From Planctomycetota bacterium (lineage in GTDB: Bacteria; Planctomycetota; UBA1135; UBA2386): a stretch of DNA of 9,062 bases. Made by a program: the position numbers and the translations under genes. The notes under the pieces were generated by a model. That model worked only from the letters and a program-made list of their open reading frames with translations, ran no database searches and was not told where the DNA came from. The stretch spans positions 1-9,062 of the forward strand of contig JAGQRA010000141.1 in the NCBI GenBank assembly GCA_020425885.1, read 5' to 3'. The first letter of the stretch is position 1; every line of letters starts with the position of its first letter. Below are positions 1 to 6,586 of the stretch, piece after piece.

Positions 1-1834
1 AGACCTCGCGCGCGGCCCGTTCGATGTGGGCCAGCTCCGCCAACGTGCGCTCGGCCGGGTAGCCCTGCGGCATGGTCAGCGAGACGACGACGTTGTCGCC
101 CTCGACCGTCGGGAAGAAGATGAAGCGAGGGTAGCCGGCGATGAAGCTGGCGACCGCGAGTCCGAGGATCGCCACGGCGGCGGCGACCGTGGCATAGCGC
201 CAGCGCAGGGCGAGCTCGAGGAACGGCTGGTAGATCGAGTTGACGAACCAGTCGATGCCGCGCATGAAGCCGCGCTGGACGAGGCCGAGGAGGCGGGCGC
301 CGAGCCACGGCCGATACTCGTCGGTCTCGACCCGCATCAGCGCGAGGTGGGAGGGCAGGCACAGCTGCGACTCGATCAGGCTGATCAGCAGCACCGGGAT
401 CACGATCAGCGGGATCACCCGCCAGATCTGCGCGTCGGCGCCCGGGATGGCCAGCAGCATCGGCATGAACGCGGTCACCGTGGTCGCCACCGAGGCGAAC
501 ACCGGCTTGCGCACCTCGCGACTGCCGCGCAGCGAGGCCAGGATCGGCGACACGCCGGGCCGGCGATGCCGGACGATGTTCTCGCTGACGACGATCGCGT
601 CGTCGACGACGATGCCGAGCACGAGCAGGAACGCGAACAACGAGATCATGTTGATCGACACGTCGAGCATCGGCATGAACGCCACCGCGCCGAGGAAGCC
701 GATCGGGATGCCGAGCGCGACCCACAGCGCCATGCGCAGCTGCAGGAACAGCGCCAGGATCAGCAGCACGAGCGCGAGGCCCTGCAGCGAGCTGCGCATC
801 AGCAGGTCGATGCGGCTCTTCAAGATGACCGACTCGTCGCGCCAGGTCGTCATCTCGATGCCCGGCGGCAACAGCCGTTGGCCCGGCCCTGCGGTCCAGT
901 CCTTGACCGCGGTGGTGATCGCGATCGCGTCCTGGTCGCCGACGCGGAACACCTTGAGCAGGGCGGCCGGGCGTCCGTCGAAGCGCGCCATCATGTCGTT
1001 CTCGGCGAAGCCGTCGACCACGGTCGCGATGTCGCCCAGCCGCACGCGGGTGCCATCGAGCCGGGACAGCAGGACGAGGTCGGCGAACTGTGCGGCGCGG
1101 TAGGCCTGGCTCTCGACGCGCAGCACGGTGTGGCCTTCGGCCGCCTTGATGGCGCCGGCCGGCAGGTCGAGGCTGCCGCGGCGCACGACATTGGCGACGT
1201 CGTCGAAGGTCAGGCCGTAGCGGCGCAGGTCGTCCTCGCTGACCTCGATCGAGATCTCGTAGGGGCGGACCGCCGCCATCTCGACCTGCGAGATCACCGC
1301 CAGCGCGGACAGCCCTTCGCGGGCCTGCTCGGCGATGTGTTTGAGCGTCGCCTCATCGGCGTCGCCGTGGATCGAGACGTTGATGACCTCCTTGCGGACG
1401 ACGAGCCGCGACACGATCGGCTGCTCGCTCTCGGCCGGGAAGTTGGGGATCGCATCGACCCGGTTCTTGATGTCGTTGTAGACCTGGGTGATGTCGGCCT
1501 CCTGCAGCGCCTCGACGACGATGATCGCCGCGCCTTCACCGGCGGTCGCGGTCACCCTGTCGACGCCGGTGATGCCTTCGACCGCGTCCTCGACGCGCAG
1601 GCAGATGCCCTGCTCGACCTCGGCCGGCGATGCACCCGGGTACGGCACCTGCACGGTGACGATGTTGGGGGCGAGCTCCGGGAACACCTCGCGTCGCACC
1701 CGACCGCCGAGCAACGCGGCGGCGCCGGCGACGGCGAAGCCGAGGGCGGCCAGGGTGGCGGCGACGTGATTCTGGGTGAACCAGGCGAAGAAGCCGCTGC
1801 GCTCTTCGACCGGGATCGAGTCGTCGAAGCTCAT
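1..1834 (-). CDS. RND efflux permease (AcrB-type inner-membrane pump), C-terminal part missing
   Basis: Proton-driven inner-membrane pump subunit of a tripartite efflux system. Only the first 611 codons are present because the gene runs off the left edge; AcrB-type permeases are usually about 1,030-1,050 residues. Visible in order: TM1 at about residues 22-43; a periplasmic porter region at about 50-340; TM2 (350-366), TM3 (370-388) and TM4 (394-414); TM5 (444-464), TM6 (470-493) and TM7 (546-567); then the start of the second porter half. TM4 carries the paired aspartates D411-D412 in a GIVVDDAIVVSEN motif, equivalent to the proton-relay D407/D408 of AcrB. The motif ESQLCLPSHL after TM6 is typical of a subgroup of RND pumps. 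The start codon forms an ATGA overlap with the upstream fusion-protein gene, and GAGGAG lies 8 bases upstream. The substrate cannot be read from the sequence; the paired aspartates fit a drug or organic-compound pump. Confidence 0.95.
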   Translation of the reverse strand, partial: MSFDDSIPVEERSGFFAWFTQNHVAATLAALGFAVAGAAALLGGRVRREVFPELAPNIVTVQVPYPGASPAEVEQGICLRVEDAVEGITGVDRVTATAGEGAAIIVVEALQEADITQVYNDIKNRVDAIPNFPAESEQPIVSRLVVRKEVINVSIHGDADEATLKHIAEQAREGLSALAVISQVEMAAVRPYEISIEVSEDDLRRYGLTFDDVANVVRRGSLDLPAGAIKAAEGHTVLRVESQAYRAAQFADLVLLSRLDGTRVRLGDIATVVDGFAENDMMARFDGRPAALLKVFRVGDQDAIAITTAVKDWTAGPGQRLLPPGIEMTTWRDESVILKSRIDLLMRSSLQGLALVLLILALFLQLRMALWVALGIPIGFLGAVAFMPMLDVSINMISLFAFLLVLGIVVDDAIVVSENIVRHRRPGVSPILASLRGSREVRKPVFASVATTVTAFMPMLLAIPGADAQIWRVIPLIVIPVLLISLIESQLCLPSHLALMRVETDEYRPWLGARLLGLVQRGFMRGIDWFVNSIYQPFLELALRWRYATVAAAVAILGLAVASFIAGYPRFIFFPTVEGDNVVVSLTMPQGYPAERTLAELAHIERAAREV

Positions 1835-3066
1835 CGGCCGCGCTCCTCGGACTGGCCGCCACTGGGTTGACTCCCGCTGGGTTGGGTCTGCTCGGCCTCG
1901 AACAGTCGCACCGGCATGCCGTCGACCGGGGCGTCGAGCGGGGTCGTGCAGACGACCTCGCCGTCGGTGAGCCCGGCCTGCACGTAGATCAGGTCGGTGG
2001 TCGCGTGCATCACCTCGATGCGACGTCGATGCAGCCTGTGCTCGGCATCGACGACCCAGACCTCGTCGCGGCCGCGCAGCGCCGAGCGCGGGATCACCGC
2101 GACGGCCGCGAAGGTGCGGCCGTGGATCGTGGCCTGGACGAAGGTGCCGACGGCGAGCGGCGGGCGGTCGAGCTGCTCGCTCTGGGCGTACGGATCGGCG
2201 ACGCGGGCGATGGCCACCAGCTGACGGGTCTTGCGATCGACCTCGCCCTCGGTGCGCAGCACCTCGCCGCGGTACGAATGGGGCTGTCCGCCGAACTCGG
2301 CCGTGAGGTCGACCTGCGGCGGTGTGCCGCCCGCGGTGGCGTTGCGCCAGTGCAATGGCAGATCGAGGAAGGCCGCGTCGCTGGCCGGCAGCGGCAGCCT
2401 GACCTCGGCGCAGTCGGTGCCGTAGATGTCGGCGATCGGCGATCCGGGTTGGACGATCTGGCCGACATCGACCTTGGCCGAGCGCACCCGGCCGGCGAAC
2501 GGGGCCAGGATCTTGGTCCGCTGCAGGTCGAGCACGCTGCGCGCGTGCAGGGCCCTGGCCGCCGCCAGGGCCTTCTCGGCCTCGTTGATCTGCGGCTGTC
2601 GCGTGACGAGCGGCTCGGCCGGGCTCTCGCCCTCGAGTTCCTGCCAGGCGCGCATGGCTGCTTCGGCCTCGGCCTTCTCCTGCAACAGGCGGAGCTGTGC
2701 CCGCGCCACCGCGGCCTCGTGTTGGACGATCGCGAGCTCGTAATCGGTGGCCTCGATCTGGACCAACACCTCGCCCGCGGCGAAGAAGCCGCCGGCCCGC
2801 AGCGCCGGTGAGACAGCGACCACCCGGCCGCCGACCTGGGCCGCGAGATCGATGCTGCGGAACGGCTCGACGGTGCCCTGGGTGTGGACGTCGATGCGGA
2901 TGTCGTCGAGCGTGACGGTATGGGTGCGCACGCGCGGCGCGGCGAAGGCCTTGTTCTCGATCCTGGGGGTGGTCTTCTGGTTGACGATCCAGCTGAAGAG
3001 CAGGGCGCCGAAGGCGAGGATGGCGAGCGGGGGCAGGATCTGCAGCAGGAAACGCAGCAACTTCAT
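1831..3066 (-). CDS. RND efflux membrane fusion protein (periplasmic adaptor, HlyD/AcrA family)
   Basis: Periplasmic adaptor linking the permease to the outer-membrane channel; 411 residues, the usual size. Residues 8-28 form an uncleaved-looking hydrophobic anchor (no lipobox cysteine), so it is probably held in the inner membrane by one helix rather than by lipid. The two halves of the lipoyl-like domain are at about 70-110 (VGGRVVAVS) and 187-216 (APFAGRVRSAKVDVGQIV). They flank an alanine/glutamate-rich helical hairpin at about 112-183. A beta-barrel and membrane-proximal region follow, ending with GLTDGEVV near 370. The gene overlaps the outer-membrane factor upstream and the permease downstream by 4 bases each, and GAGGG lies 9 bases before the ATG. 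The C-terminal tail contains a small QPSG direct repeat of no evident function. Confidence 0.95.
   Translation of the reverse strand: MKLLRFLLQILPPLAILAFGALLFSWIVNQKTTPRIENKAFAAPRVRTHTVTLDDIRIDVHTQGTVEPFRSIDLAAQVGGRVVAVSPALRAGGFFAAGEVLVQIEATDYELAIVQHEAAVARAQLRLLQEKAEAEAAMRAWQELEGESPAEPLVTRQPQINEAEKALAAARALHARSVLDLQRTKILAPFAGRVRSAKVDVGQIVQPGSPIADIYGTDCAEVRLPLPASDAAFLDLPLHWRNATAGGTPPQVDLTAEFGGQPHSYRGEVLRTEGEVDRKTRQLVAIARVADPYAQSEQLDRPPLAVGTFVQATIHGRTFAAVAVIPRSALRGRDEVWVVDAEHRLHRRRIEVMHATTDLIYVQAGLTDGEVVCTTPLDAPVDGMPVRLFEAEQTQPSGSQPSGGQSEERGR
1855..1884 (-). repeat. Two-copy 15-base direct repeat in the fusion-protein C-terminal tail
   Basis: Two adjacent 15-base units (1884-1870 and 1869-1855 on the minus strand) both begin CAACCCAG and encode QPSGS and QPSGG. 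They differ at a few bases, so this is an imperfect tandem duplication in a low-constraint tail. It is likely a flexible linker of no specific role. Confidence 0.5.
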
Positions 3067-4559
3067 GGGTGGGTACCCTCGCGAGCGGCGGTGGAGTTGT
3101 CGGAAGCGGCGCTGCCGGGCTCGGCGCCCGCGGCGTCATCGTCGGCCGGTTCGGCGTCGGCGGCGAAGCCGCCTCCCAGGGACAGGATCAGGTCGATGTG
3201 GTTGTCGAGTCGCAGCCGTTGCATCAGAAGCCGCGCCGACTCCGATTGGAACGACTGGCGCTGGCCGTCGGCGACGAGCAGGAAATCGGCGAGCCCGCTC
3301 TGCCAGCGATCCCTGGCCAGTTCGTGGGCGCGGGCGGCATGGGTCGCGGCCGCGGTGAGGCTGTCGCTGCGCTCCGTGAGTCGGGCCTGCGTCGCCAACG
3401 CGTTCTCGACCTCGGCGAACGCCATCAGCATCGTGCCGCCATAGAGGGCGAGCGACTCGGCGAGTCTGGCCTCGTTGCGGGCGACGTCGGCGCGCAGCGC
3501 GCCGCCCTGGAACAACGGCTGCAGCAGGTTGGCGCCGAGGCTCCAGACGCGGAAGTCGGTGTCGATCAGATCTTCGAGATCCTCGCTGGTCGTGCCCCCG
3601 CTCGCGGTCAGGCTCAGCTTGGGATAGAGCGCGGCGCGGGCGGCATCGACGCGGCAGCCCGCGGCGGCGAGGCGGCGTTCGGCGGCGACGAGGTCGGGCC
3701 GCCGCAGCATCAGATCGCTCGGCAGACCGAGCGGAACCGTCGGCACCCGTTCGGGCAGCGCGGCGGAGAGGGCCACGCTCGCCGCCGGATAGCGCCCGGT
3801 CAGCAGCTCGAGGACGCGTCGCGCGGCATCGTACTGCTCGCGGCGCTGGGCCACGCTGGCCTCGGCGTTGTGCAGGCTGGTCAGGGCCAGGTGGACGTCG
3901 ATGGCCGGGCGCACGCCGCGCTGGAAGCGGTCGCGCACGTCTTCGGCCGTCTGGCGGAATGCCTTCGCCGTGGCCTGCGCCAACGCCAGCTGCTGGCCGG
4001 CCTCGATGGCGGCGAACCATGCCTTGCAGACCTGGCCGGCGAGGCTGAGTCGGGCCGCGGCATGATCGGCGGCGGCGGCCTGCACGTCGGCGATCGCGGC
4101 GGCCTCGCCGCTGCGGATGCGGCCCCAGAGATCGAGCTCCCAGCGCAGGTTCAGGCCCAGTCCCCACGTCGTCGAGGTGCTGCTCGGGACGCCGCCGCCG
4201 CCGAACGGGAAGCCGACGAAGATGCGGCGTGAGCGCTGCGGCGTGAGGTTGGCGTCGAGCTGCGGCAACGCGCCGGCGGCCGCGATCGTTCGCGAGCTGG
4301 CCGCCGCCGTGAGCCGTGCCGCCGCCGCGCGCAGGTCGCGGTTGTGCTCGAGCGCGGCAACGATCATGGCGTCGAGCCGCGGGTCACCGAACGCCTGCCA
4401 CCAGCCGTCTTCGAGGCGGTCGGGTTCCGGCGCGGCGTCGGCGGTGGCGCCGGCGAAGGTCGCCGGGACGGCGACGCCGTGATCGAGGTCGACCCGCGGC
4501 GGCGGCTCGGTGGCGCAGGCGGCGAGCAGGAACGAGGTCAACGCGGCGCGACGGCTCAT
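3063..4559 (-). CDS. Outer-membrane efflux lipoprotein (NodT/OprM-type TolC family)
   Basis: Outer-membrane exit channel of the tripartite pump; 498 residues, typical of NodT/OprM-type factors. The N-terminus has a short basic start, a hydrophobic stretch and a lipobox LAAC with the acceptor cysteine at residue 15, so the mature protein should be lipid-anchored. Two TolC-type (OEP) repeats are recognisable, at roughly residues 50-245 and 265-455. The first contains WELDLWGRIRSG, a hallmark of this family; the second contains LRRPDLVAAERRLAAA and LLQPLFQGG. The last 35 or so residues form an acidic, Ala/Asp/Glu-rich tail beyond the second repeat. The ATG overlaps the stop of the repressor gene, and AAGG lies about 10 bases before it. 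Being first of the three pump genes after the regulator is less common than last place. Confidence 0.95.
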   Translation of the reverse strand: MSRRAALTSFLLAACATEPPPRVDLDHGVAVPATFAGATADAAPEPDRLEDGWWQAFGDPRLDAMIVAALEHNRDLRAAAARLTAAASSRTIAAAGALPQLDANLTPQRSRRIFVGFPFGGGGVPSSTSTTWGLGLNLRWELDLWGRIRSGEAAAIADVQAAAADHAAARLSLAGQVCKAWFAAIEAGQQLALAQATAKAFRQTAEDVRDRFQRGVRPAIDVHLALTSLHNAEASVAQRREQYDAARRVLELLTGRYPAASVALSAALPERVPTVPLGLPSDLMLRRPDLVAAERRLAAAGCRVDAARAALYPKLSLTASGGTTSEDLEDLIDTDFRVWSLGANLLQPLFQGGALRADVARNEARLAESLALYGGTMLMAFAEVENALATQARLTERSDSLTAAATHAARAHELARDRWQSGLADFLLVADGQRQSFQSESARLLMQRLRLDNHIDLILSLGGGFAADAEPADDDAAGAEPGSAASDNSTAAREGTHP

Positions 4560-5314
4560 GAGCGCACCGCCTTGCCGGCTGGTTTGCGCGCCGGCTTCGC
4601 TCGACCTGATCGCGCTTTGCGCGCGCGGCGTTTCGGGGCGGCGGTGCGGAGGCCGCCGGTCGTGAAGGCGACGAGTTCCTCGATCATTCGTTCGGTATCG
4701 TCAGGGTCGCAGCGTCCAGCGCTCAGGTGATTCGACATCGCGGCGTTCTGAAGGGTGTGGGCCAGGGCGCCGACCATGAAGTGCAATCGCCACCAGACGG
4801 CGGTCCGGTCGAGGCGCGGCGCGGCGCGCTCGAGTTCGGCGGCGAAGCGGGCGCCGACCTCGCCGAATTGGGCGGCGAGGAACTCGCGCAGGAACGGCGG
4901 CTGCTCGATCATGATGCGACCGAACACGCGGCACAGCTGGCCGCCGGGGGTGGTGGTGCCGCACGCCGCCGCCTTGCCGTCGGTCGCGAACGGCGGCTCG
5001 ACGAAGGCGCGCACGATCGCGGCGACGGTGCGACGGCGGCCGTGCAGGGCATCGAGCCGGCGCAGGCGTTCGGTGTTGATCGGCTCGATCCGCCGCGCCA
5101 GCACGGCCTTGGCCAGCCCTTCCTTGCCGCCGAAGTGGTAGTTGACGGCAGCCAGGTTGGCGGCCGCAGCCGTCGTCAGCCGGCGCAGCGAGGTCGCGGC
5201 GTAGCCGTGTTCGCCGAACAGTTCCTCGGCGGCGTCGAGCAGGTGCTCGCGCGTGCTTGACTCGGCGTCGCCGACCGGTCTGCTCGCGGCCCTCCTGTTC
5301 CTGGCTCCGGTCAT
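4556..5314 (-). CDS. TetR-family repressor, PsrA-like, heading the efflux operon
   Basis: Predicted 252-residue DNA-binding repressor of its own operon. The TetR helix-turn-helix covers about residues 21-67 and ends in ANLAAVNYHFGGKEGL, closely matching the PsrA-type recognition helix (NLAAVNYHFGSK). Residues 95-220 form the ligand-binding and dimerisation domain, with WWRLHFMVGALAHTLQNA near 174-191. The last 26 residues (after about 226) are a Lys/Arg/Ala/Pro-rich tail that TetR proteins normally lack. I chose the ATG at 5314. A TTG at 5350 would add 12 residues but would put both operators and the promoter inside the gene. There is no clear Shine-Dalgarno before 5314, which fits a leaderless message. 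The stop overlaps the next gene as ATGA, implying cotranscription with the pump. The ligand is unknown; a fatty-acyl compound by analogy with PsrA is only a guess. Confidence 0.9.
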   Translation of the reverse strand: MTGARNRRAASRPVGDAESSTREHLLDAAEELFGEHGYAATSLRRLTTAAAANLAAVNYHFGGKEGLAKAVLARRIEPINTERLRRLDALHGRRRTVAAIVRAFVEPPFATDGKAAACGTTTPGGQLCRVFGRIMIEQPPFLREFLAAQFGEVGARFAAELERAAPRLDRTAVWWRLHFMVGALAHTLQNAAMSNHLSAGRCDPDDTERMIEELVAFTTGGLRTAAPKRRARKARSGRAKPARKPAGKAVRS

Positions 5315-5322
5315 GCCGCCGC

Positions 5323-5350
5323 AGTCTATCGTCTGAAACGGTTGTTTCAA
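5323..5350 (-). promoter_or_regulatory. Candidate promoter of the tetR-efflux operon
   Basis: On the minus strand a TTGAAA box (5350-5345) is followed after 16 bases by TAGACT (5328-5323). This is 5 of 6 and 4 of 6 matches to the sigma-70 consensus. Transcription would start near 5316, only a base or two before the ATG at 5314, so the message would be essentially leaderless. The -35 box lies inside the pair of inverted repeats, the expected layout for repression. This is inferred from sequence only, in a genome whose promoter consensus is unknown. Confidence 0.45.
5334..5349. promoter_or_regulatory. Operator 1: TGAAAC-N4-GTTTCA inverted repeat
   Basis: A perfect 6-base inverted repeat with a 4-base spacer (GGTT). 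The core GAAAC-N4-GTTTC fits the G/CAAAC-N2-4-GTTTG/C operator form known for PsrA-type TetR regulators. It lies between the candidate -35 and -10 boxes of the repressor gene, so binding should block transcription. It shares four bases (5346-5349) with operator 2. Confidence 0.7.
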
Positions 5351-5363
5351 ACGATGGTTTGAA
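5346..5363. promoter_or_regulatory. Operator 2: TTCAAAC-N4-GTTTGAA inverted repeat
   Basis: A perfect 7-base inverted repeat with a 4-base spacer (GATG), ending one base before the stop codon of the PLP enzyme. The core CAAAC-N4-GTTTG is the second permitted form of the PsrA-type operator. Its centre is 13 bases from that of operator 1. Between the two, GTTTCAAAC (5344-5352) is a further near-palindrome, so half-sites alternate across 27 bases. It is not followed by a T-run in either direction, which argues against a terminator. Confidence 0.7.
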
Positions 5364-6554
5364 TCAGGTCTCGGCGGCGACCGCCGCGGCCAGGGCCTCG
5401 TACTGCGGCAACGAGTTGTAGGCCTGCGGCGAGATCCGCAGCAGCCGCAGCTCCGGCGTGGGCCAACGCATGACCGGCACCTCGATCCGATGGCGGTCGA
5501 ACAGCCGCACCTGCAACGGGTCGAGGCCGAGCGGGCCGAGTCCGGGCGCGGCGCTCGGCGGCAAGATCACCGTGGCCAAAGACCCGATCATCGACGCCGG
5601 TGCCGGCTCCGCGGTGGCGAGCCGTTCGCACAGCAGGGCGCGGCCGGCCAGCGCGAGCTCGTGGTTGTGCCGCTGCAGCGCCGCGATGCCACCGGGCAGC
5701 AACGACTCCAGGAAGTCGAGCGCGGCCGGCACGCACAACAGCGGCGTCGGATCGCCGGTGCCGCCGAAGTCGAACTCGAGGCGGAACCGCGAGCGGTCGG
5801 TGCGCGGCGAGTTGGCGCCATGGCTGATGGCGAGCGGCCGCACCCGTTGCTGGCGATCGCGGCGCACGTGCAGCAGCGCCGAGCCCTTCGGCGTGCACAG
5901 CCACTTGTGGCAGTTGCCGGTGTAGTAGGCGGCACCGATCGCGGCCAGATCGAGCGGCAACATGCCCGGAGCGTGGGCGCCGTCGATCAGCGTGTCGACG
6001 CCGCGCTCGGCGAGCAAGGCGACGAGCCGGGCCACCGGCATCACCAGGCCGGTCGGGCTGGTGACGTGATCGATCAACAGCAGGCGGGTGCGAGCGGTGA
6101 CCCGGCTCATGACGGCGTCGATGACCTCGTCGGCCGAGGTGATCGGGAACGGGATCGGGGCGGTCACGACCTTCGCGCCGCTCCGGGCCGCGACGAAGTC
6201 GAGCACGTTGCGGCAGGCGTTGTACTCGTGGTCGGTGACGAGCAGCTCGTCGTCGGCCGCGAACGCGAGCGAGCGCAGCACGGTGTTGACGCCGGTGGTC
6301 GCGTTCGGCACGAAGGCGAGGTCCTCGGGGTCGCTGCCGACGAAGCTGGCGAGCCGGTGGCGGGCCTCGTCGAGCAGCGGCTCGAGCTGGCGATGCAGGA
6401 ACAGCACCGGTTCGCGTTCGAGCCGGGCCCGCCATTGCTGCTGCATCGCCAGCACGACGCGCGGGCAGGCGCCGAAGCTGCCGTGGTTGAGGAACGTGAT
6501 CTCGGGGTCCAGATCCCAGTGGGCGGCGAGGGGCGACGGCGGGGGCAGCGACAT
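5364..6554 (-). CDS. Class V PLP-dependent aminotransferase, isopenicillin-N-epimerase-like
   Basis: A complete 396-residue fold-type I PLP enzyme of the class V family (NifS/CefD-like), presumably cytosolic. Visible landmarks are FLNHGSFGACP at 21-31, the cofactor-phosphate loop NATTGVN at 84-90, DHVTSPTG at 162-169, DGAHAPG with D191 (expected to hold the pyridine nitrogen), and YYTGNCHKWLCTPKG with K217 as the Schiff-base lysine. GGTGDPT (264-270) is the loop expected to come from the partner subunit. The N-terminal FLNHGSFG signature is typical of the isopenicillin-N-epimerase-like group, members of which also include cysteine-desulfurase-type lyases, so the actual reaction is not settled. 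There is no beta-lactam gene nearby. It starts 32 bases after the unknown lipoprotein and probably shares its transcript. No clear Shine-Dalgarno is seen at the ATG. Confidence 0.9.
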   Translation of the reverse strand: MSLPPPSPLAAHWDLDPEITFLNHGSFGACPRVVLAMQQQWRARLEREPVLFLHRQLEPLLDEARHRLASFVGSDPEDLAFVPNATTGVNTVLRSLAFAADDELLVTDHEYNACRNVLDFVAARSGAKVVTAPIPFPITSADEVIDAVMSRVTARTRLLLIDHVTSPTGLVMPVARLVALLAERGVDTLIDGAHAPGMLPLDLAAIGAAYYTGNCHKWLCTPKGSALLHVRRDRQQRVRPLAISHGANSPRTDRSRFRLEFDFGGTGDPTPLLCVPAALDFLESLLPGGIAALQRHNHELALAGRALLCERLATAEPAPASMIGSLATVILPPSAAPGLGPLGLDPLQVRLFDRHRIEVPVMRWPTPELRLLRISPQAYNSLPQYEALAAAVAAET

Positions 6555-6586
6555 CGCCGCATGCTACGCCAGCCTGCCAGCTCCGG

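Noticed and set aside
26..1870. A 614-residue open frame on the plus strand opposite the permease gene
   Set aside because: Its product is a His/Arg/Asp-rich low-complexity sequence with no domain, and it is exactly antisense to a clear RND permease. Long antisense frames are expected at this GC content.
3069..4232. A 387-residue plus-strand open frame opposite the outer-membrane factor
   Set aside because: The composition is Gly/Ala/Arg-biased with no recognisable motif, and it mirrors the codons of a well-supported TolC-family gene.
5315..5350. A TTG start at 5350 for the repressor, adding 12 residues
   Set aside because: It would place the operators and candidate promoter within the coding sequence. 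The extra residues match nothing in TetR proteins, and an ATG is available at 5314.
5334..5363. Reading the inverted repeats as an intrinsic terminator of the PLP enzyme gene
   Set aside because: The stems are only 6-7 pairs and AT-rich, with no following T-run on either strand. The position over a promoter and before a tetR gene fits operators better.
5364..6554. Assigning the PLP enzyme to beta-lactam biosynthesis (cefD)
   Set aside because: Only the general isopenicillin-N-epimerase-like signature is present. No ACV synthetase, IPNS or expandase gene is nearby, and the group is functionally diverse.
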